DNA of 31,611 nt from JAGWRA01 sp035534615. Lineage in GTDB: Bacteria; Acidobacteriota; Vicinamibacteria; Vicinamibacterales; CAVVIG01. This document shows positions 27,865-31,611 of this stretch, in pieces (positions within the stretch are counted from its first letter, which is position 1; the number at the start of each line of letters is the position of its first letter). The stretch lies in contig DATLRO010000090.1 of the NCBI GenBank assembly GCA_035534615.1, positions 1 to 31,611 of the forward strand. Direction: 5' to 3'. The position numbers and the translations under genes were made by a program. Below the pieces are notes generated by a model, which was not told where the DNA came from, did not search any database, and saw only the letters and a program-made list of their open reading frames with translations.

Positions 27865-29250
27865 ATGATTGACAGCCTGAAAAGCATCTTCTCGGTGGCC
27901 GACCTTCGCAAGCGGGTGCTGTTCACCCTCGCGCTGCTGGGGGTGTATCGGATCGGCCATCACATCCCGACGCCGGGCGTGAATCCGGCGGCGCTCGCGG
28001 AGCTGGCCCGGCAGGCGCAGAACACGATGTTCGGCCTGTACGACATGTTTTCCGGCGGGAACCTGTCGAAGATGACGATCTTCGCGCTGGGGATCATGCC
28101 CTACATCAGCGCGTCGATCATCCTGCAGCTGCTCGTCGTGGTCTGGCCCTACCTGGAGCGGCTGTCGAAGGAAGGCGAGCTGGGCCGCCGGAAGATCACG
28201 CAGTACACGCGGTACGGGACCATCTTCCTGAGCGTCATCCAGTCGCTCGGCATCGCGATCTTCCTCGAGCGCCAGACGCAGGTGGCGGGCGGACTGCCGC
28301 TCGTGTACCACCCGGGCTGGGGCTTCCGTCTGATGACCGTCCTCACCATGACGACCGGGACGACGTTCGTCATGTGGCTGGGCGAGCAGATCACCGAGCG
28401 CGGCGTCGGTGAAGGGATGTCGCTCATCATCTACGCCGGCATCGTCGTCGGGTTCCCGACGGCCGTCCTGACGACCCTGGACCAGATGCGGACCGGGCAG
28501 CTCGGGCTGCTGCGCCTGGCGCTGCTGCTGGTGATGATGGCGGTCGTCTGCGCGGTCATCGTGTTCGTCGAGCGCGGGCACCGGCGGGTGCCGGTGCAGT
28601 ACGCCAAACGGGTCGTGGGACGCCGGATGTACGGCGGGTCGAGCACGCACATCCCGCTGAAGGTGAACACGGGCGGCGTGATCCCGCCGATCTTCGCCTC
28701 GTCCATTCTGGCGTTCCCGGCGACGGTGGGCGGCCTGCTCCACGGGGCGTGGGCGCAGAACATCGTGCAGCAGCTCAACTACGGGATGCCGCTGTACAAC
28801 CTGCTGTACATCCTCGGGATCATCTTCTTCACGTACTTCTACACGGCCATCGTGTTCAATCCGGACGACGTGGCCGACAACATGCGGAAGTACGGGGGGT
28901 TCGTGCCGGGCATCCGGCCCGGCAAGCGGACGGCGGAGTACATCGACACGATCATGACGCGCATCACGCTCGTCGCCGCCATCTACCTGGCGATCGTCTG
29001 TATTCTGCCGGAGTTCCTGATCAGCGGCTTCAAGGTCGCCCCGATTCCGTTCATCGGCGACCAGCTGGACGCGATCCTGCCCAGGTTCATCACCGAAGGG
29101 TTGAACGTGACGTTCTTCTTCGGCGGGACGTCGCTGCTGATCGTGATCGGCGTCGCGATGGACACGGTGCAGAAGGTCGAGGCGCAGCTCATCATGCGCC
29201 ACTACGATGGGTTCATGAAGAAGTCGAAGATTCGTGGCCGGCGCGGGTGA
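27865..29250 (+). CDS. secY: Preprotein translocase channel subunit SecY
   Basis: 461 residues with the ten membrane helices expected for SecY, the pore of the Sec export channel in the inner membrane. Signatures include RVLFTLALLGVYRIGHHIPT, MFSGGNLSKMTIFALGIMPY ISASIILQLL (helix 2), the plug region after TPGVNPAAL, and the large cytoplasmic loop KRVVGRRMYGGSSTHIPLKV NTGGVIPPIFASS. The C-terminal loop carries FVPGIRPGKRTAEYI, and the end RHYDGFMKKSKIRGRRG is basic. AGGGG precedes ATG 27865. adk follows. Confidence 0.99.
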   Translation: MIDSLKSIFSVADLRKRVLFTLALLGVYRIGHHIPTPGVNPAALAELARQAQNTMFGLYDMFSGGNLSKMTIFALGIMPYISASIILQLLVVVWPYLERLSKEGELGRRKITQYTRYGTIFLSVIQSLGIAIFLERQTQVAGGLPLVYHPGWGFRLMTVLTMTTGTTFVMWLGEQITERGVGEGMSLIIYAGIVVGFPTAVLTTLDQMRTGQLGLLRLALLLVMMAVVCAVIVFVERGHRRVPVQYAKRVVGRRMYGGSSTHIPLKVNTGGVIPPIFASSILAFPATVGGLLHGAWAQNIVQQLNYGMPLYNLLYILGIIFFTYFYTAIVFNPDDVADNMRKYGGFVPGIRPGKRTAEYIDTIMTRITLVAAIYLAIVCILPEFLISGFKVAPIPFIGDQLDAILPRFITEGLNVTFFFGGTSLLIVIGVAMDTVQKVEAQLIMRHYDGFMKKSKIRGRRG

Positions 29251-29281
29251 TCGCGGCGGCGAGCGGGGTCACAGCGTGTCG

Positions 29282-30040
29282 ATGCCCTTGAATGTGATCA
29301 TGCTCGGGCCGCCCGGAGCCGGCAAGGGAACGCAGGCCGACCGCTTCGCCCGGGGACGCGGCATCCCGCGGATTTCGACCGGCGACATCCTGCGTGACGC
29401 GGTCACCAGCGGTTCGGAGCTGGGTCGGCAGGCGAAGCTGGTGATGGATCGCGGCGATCTGGTCTCCGACGACGTGATGATCGGGATCATCCAGCAGCGG
29501 CTGGAGCGGCCCGACGCCGCCGGCGGGTTCGTGCTGGACGGGTTCCCGCGGACGGTCGCGCAGGCGGTGGCGCTCGACGGCATGATGAAGGGGCGCCGCC
29601 AGTACGTGATCGTCATCGACATCGTCGTGCCGGAACGCGAGCTCGTGCGGCGGTTGCGCACCCGTCGCATCTGCACCGAATGCGGCTGGACCGGGTCGGA
29701 AGGCGGCATCGACGACATGTCGCTGAGCGCCGCCACGCTGTCGATTTCTCCGGCCGCCGCCGAGCTGGAGTCGGTCCGGGCGCAGTCGACCGCCGGCGTC
29801 TGCCGGCGCTGCGGCGGCGAGCTGATGCACCGCTCGGATGATGACGAGGGAGTCGTCCGCGAGCGGCTGAAGGTCTACCGGCGGGACACGATTCCGCTCG
29901 TCGAGTTCTACCGGAGCCGGTCGACGTTCCGGACCGTCAACGGCGCGCAGTCGGTCGACCGGGTGGCCGCCGAGCTGTCGCGGGCGGTCGAGTCGGTGCT
30001 GGACAACGCGGCCCTGGACGGCTTGGAGAGCCCGCGGTGA
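29282..30040 (+). CDS. adk: Adenylate kinase with enlarged zinc LID
   Basis: 252 residues against about 215-220 usually. It interconverts ATP + AMP and 2 ADP in the cytoplasm. The P-loop GPPGAGKGTQ is at 9-18, AMP-site RISTGDILRDAV follows, and DGFPR is at 86-90. The LID holds two Cys pairs (C131/C134 and C174/C177), as in zinc adenylate kinases, but 39 residues separate the pairs instead of about 16, giving an insert rich in Ser, Ala and Glu near 138-170. HRSDDD and the C-terminal core are normal. ATG 29282 gives the canonical MPLNVIMLGPPG; a GTG at 29234 is in frame but unlikely. It overlaps map by 4 nt. Confidence 0.98.
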   Translation: MPLNVIMLGPPGAGKGTQADRFARGRGIPRISTGDILRDAVTSGSELGRQAKLVMDRGDLVSDDVMIGIIQQRLERPDAAGGFVLDGFPRTVAQAVALDGMMKGRRQYVIVIDIVVPERELVRRLRTRRICTECGWTGSEGGIDDMSLSAATLSISPAAAELESVRAQSTAGVCRRCGGELMHRSDDDEGVVRERLKVYRRDTIPLVEFYRSRSTFRTVNGAQSVDRVAAELSRAVESVLDNAALDGLESPR

Positions 30041-30819
30041 TTGTGTGCAAGTCGGCGGCTGAGATTCAGCGGATGCGGCCGGCCGGTCATCTGGTGGCGG
30101 CGGTGCTGGCGGAGTTGCGCGACGCCGTGCGGCCGGGCGTGACGACCGCGGAGCTCGACGGGATGGCGGAACGTCGGATCCGCCAGGCGGGCGCCGAGCC
30201 GGCGTTCAAGGGCTATCACGGGTACCCGGCGACGATCTGTGCGTCGGTCAACGACGAGGTAATCCACGGGATCCCGTCGAACCGCGTGCTCGGGGAAGGG
30301 GACATCGTGTCGATCGACGTCGGGGCGGTGCTCGACGGGTACTACGGCGACAGCGCGCTGACGGTGCCGGTGGGGCGGATTGCCGCGCCGGCCGCCGAGC
30401 TGCTCCGCGTGACCGAGGAGTCGCTGTACCTGGGAATCGCGCAGGCCTGGCCGGGCCATCGGGTGTCGGACATCGGCCATGCGGTGCAGTGCCACGTGGA
30501 GGCGCACGGGCTCTCGGTGGTCCGGGAATTCGTCGGCCACGGCATCGGCGAGAAGATGCACGAGGAGCCGCAGATTCCCAACTACGGCGATCCGGGGCGC
30601 GGGCCGCGGCTGACCGAGGGCATGGTGCTGGCCATTGAGCCGATGGTGAACATAGGCAAGGCCGGCGTGAAGGTGCTGCCGGACGGCTGGACGGCGGTCA
30701 CGCGGGACGGCAGCCTGTCGGCGCACTTCGAGCACACGGTGGCGGTGACCGCGGAGGGGCCGGTGATCCTGACCGCGCGGGGCGACGAGCCGGCCTCCGG
30801 ACGGATCGGGGCGCGGTAG
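30037..30819 (+). CDS. map: Methionine aminopeptidase, type I
   Basis: 260 residues. It removes the initiator Met from new proteins. Two-metal ligands are all present: D94 (SIDVG), D105 (GYYGD), H168 (VGHGIG), E201 (AIEPM) and E232 (FEHTV); H78 (VIHGIP) is the catalytic His. No N-terminal extension or zinc finger is present, so it is the short type Ia form. GTG 30037 overlaps the adk stop by 4 nt. The secY-adk-map-infA-rpmJ order is common. Confidence 0.98.
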   Translation: MIVCKSAAEIQRMRPAGHLVAAVLAELRDAVRPGVTTAELDGMAERRIRQAGAEPAFKGYHGYPATICASVNDEVIHGIPSNRVLGEGDIVSIDVGAVLDGYYGDSALTVPVGRIAAPAAELLRVTEESLYLGIAQAWPGHRVSDIGHAVQCHVEAHGLSVVREFVGHGIGEKMHEEPQIPNYGDPGRGPRLTEGMVLAIEPMVNIGKAGVKVLPDGWTAVTRDGSLSAHFEHTVAVTAEGPVILTARGDEPASGRIGAR

Positions 30820-30840
30820 ACGGGCGGGTCGGCCGCCGGC

Positions 30841-31059
30841 ATGGCGAAGCGGGCCGTCGCGGTGATCGGGGTCGTCCGGGAGCAGCTGCCGAGCGCGCTG
30901 TTCCGGGTGGAGCTGGACGGCCGGCATCAGGTGATTGCGCACGTCTCGGATCGGATGAGGCGGAACTTCATCCGGCTGCTGGTGGGCGATCGGGTCCGGG
31001 TCGAATTGACGTCGGCCGACGCGGCGCGCGGGCGGATTACTGAGCGGGTGAGTCCGTGA
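30841..31059 (+). CDS. infA: Translation initiation factor IF-1
   Basis: 72 residues, an OB-fold factor that occupies the 30S A site during initiation. FRVELDGRHQVIAHVSDRMR RNFIRLLVGDRVRVEL and RGRITERV match the family. The N-terminus, MAKRAVAVIGVVREQLPSAL, lacks the acidic residues usual after MAK (KEDVIEVEG in many species). It is 21 nt after map and 32 nt before rpmJ. Confidence 0.97.
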   Translation: MAKRAVAVIGVVREQLPSALFRVELDGRHQVIAHVSDRMRRNFIRLLVGDRVRVELTSADAARGRITERVSP

Positions 31060-31091
31060 GCGGCTCGCGCCGCGGGTGAAGGGCCAGGGCA

Positions 31092-31205
31092 ATGAAGGTC
31101 AGAGCATCGGTGAAGCGCATCTGTGCGAAGTGCAAGATCGTCCGGCGCCGCGGCGTGGTGCGCGTGATCTGCGAGAACCAGAAGCACAAGCAGCGTCAGG
31201 GCTGA
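31092..31205 (+). CDS. rpmJ: 50S ribosomal protein L36, zinc-binding
   Basis: 37 residues: MKVRASVKRICAKCKIVRRR then GVVRVICENQKHKQRQG. Zinc ligands C11, C14, C27 and H32 are all present, so this is the zinc-dependent (C+) form. L36 is a small, late 50S protein bound to 23S rRNA. AAGGGCCAGGG precedes ATG 31092. It is a standard length and in its usual place between infA and rpsM. Confidence 0.98.
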   Translation: MKVRASVKRICAKCKIVRRRGVVRVICENQKHKQRQG

Positions 31206-31305
31206 AGCGGTGGCTGTTACCAGGCGATAGGGGCCAGGCGGGAGGGGCGGGGCCGAGCGGTCCGCCCGTCCGCCGGCGGTTCCTCGCCGACAAGGATCAA
31301 ACGTT

Positions 31306-31611
31306 ATGGCACGCATCGCGGGGGTCGATCTGCCGCGGACGAAGCGGGTGGAGATCGGGCTCACCTATATCTACGGGATCGGACGGCACCGATCGGGCAT
31401 CATCCTGGAGCAGGCCGGCGTCAGCCGGGATGTCCGCGTCAAGGATCTGTCCGAGGACGACGTCCGGAAAATCAGCCGGGTGATCGAGGAGCAGGGGGGC
31501 GTGGAAGGCGATCTCCGCAAGGAGATCTCCATGAACATCAAGCGCCTGATGGAGATCGGCTGCTATCGCGGCCTGCGGCACCGGCGCAATCTGCCGGTGC
31601 GGGGCCAGCGG
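31306..31611 (+). CDS. rpsM: 30S ribosomal protein S13 (3' end beyond the window)
   Basis: 102 codons are present and the frame is open at the window edge. S13 contacts S19 and the 50S subunit and touches P-site tRNA. MARIAGVDLPRTKRVEIGLT, YIYGIGRHRS, the helix-two-turn-helix region and CYRGLRHRRNLPVRGQR match the family; the TKTNARTRKG-type end should follow. AAGGA is 9 nt before ATG 31306. A 100-nt gap after rpmJ contains only GC-rich inverted repeats. Confidence 0.99.
   Translation, partial: MARIAGVDLPRTKRVEIGLTYIYGIGRHRSGIILEQAGVSRDVRVKDLSEDDVRKISRVIEEQGGVEGDLRKEISMNIKRLMEIGCYRGLRHRRNLPVRGQR

Overview
The window is about 31.6 kb of very GC-rich bacterial chromosome (my estimate by eye is well above 60% G+C, with most third codon positions G or C). 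It joins two housekeeping blocks, the end of the rpoBC operon and the str-S10-spc ribosomal superoperon, with about 11 kb of other genes between them. The carboxypeptidase-regulatory-like/TonB receptor, the Rieske plus cytochrome b/c fusion and the periplasmic creatininase-family protein suggest an Acidobacteriota-type Gram-negative, perhaps Vicinamibacteria. That placement is inference from gene content; no rRNA gene is present to confirm it.

Layout: (1) 1-4101 is rpoC, lacking its 5' end. (2) 4102-14566 is the accessory stretch. It holds a TonB-dependent receptor that looks broken (a signal peptide plus regulatory-like domain in one frame, the plug remainder plus barrel in another), preceded by three 11-bp direct repeats resembling a PhoB/PhoP-type binding box. 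Four genes follow on the minus strand: a creatininase-family protein, a TPR protein, a sensor histidine kinase and an OmpR-type response regulator, with a possible small Cys-rich ORF after them. Divergent from creatininase are a Rieske protein and a cytochrome b fused to a di-heme cytochrome c, together a compact quinol-oxidising complex. (3) 14567-15079 is a long non-coding stretch with a terminator-like hairpin, the best promoter in the window, a strongly folded leader RNA and an attenuator-like hairpin. (4) 15080-31611 is one plus-strand run: rpsL, rpsG, fusA, rpsJ, rplC, rplD, rplW, rplB, rpsS, rplV, rpsC, rplP, rpmC, rpsQ, rplN, rplX, rplE, rpsN, rpsH, rplF, rplR, rpsE, rpmD, rplO, secY, adk, map, infA, rpmJ and rpsM (cut by the window end).

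The ribosomal block is in canonical order with short gaps or 1-4 nt overlaps, so it is probably transcribed as one or a few long units from the promoter near 14670-14698. It makes ribosome parts, EF-G, IF-1, the SecY channel and the enzymes Adk and Map. The tuf gene that commonly follows fusA is absent.

The points most worth a second look are the folded leader with attenuator before rpsL, the PhoB-like repeat array upstream of the damaged TonB receptor, the enlarged zinc LID of adenylate kinase, the b6-like cytochrome b/c fusion, and the TPR protein whose N-terminal region looks like an AAA+ domain without a Walker A motif. I found no clear mobile element, CRISPR array, tRNA or rRNA.
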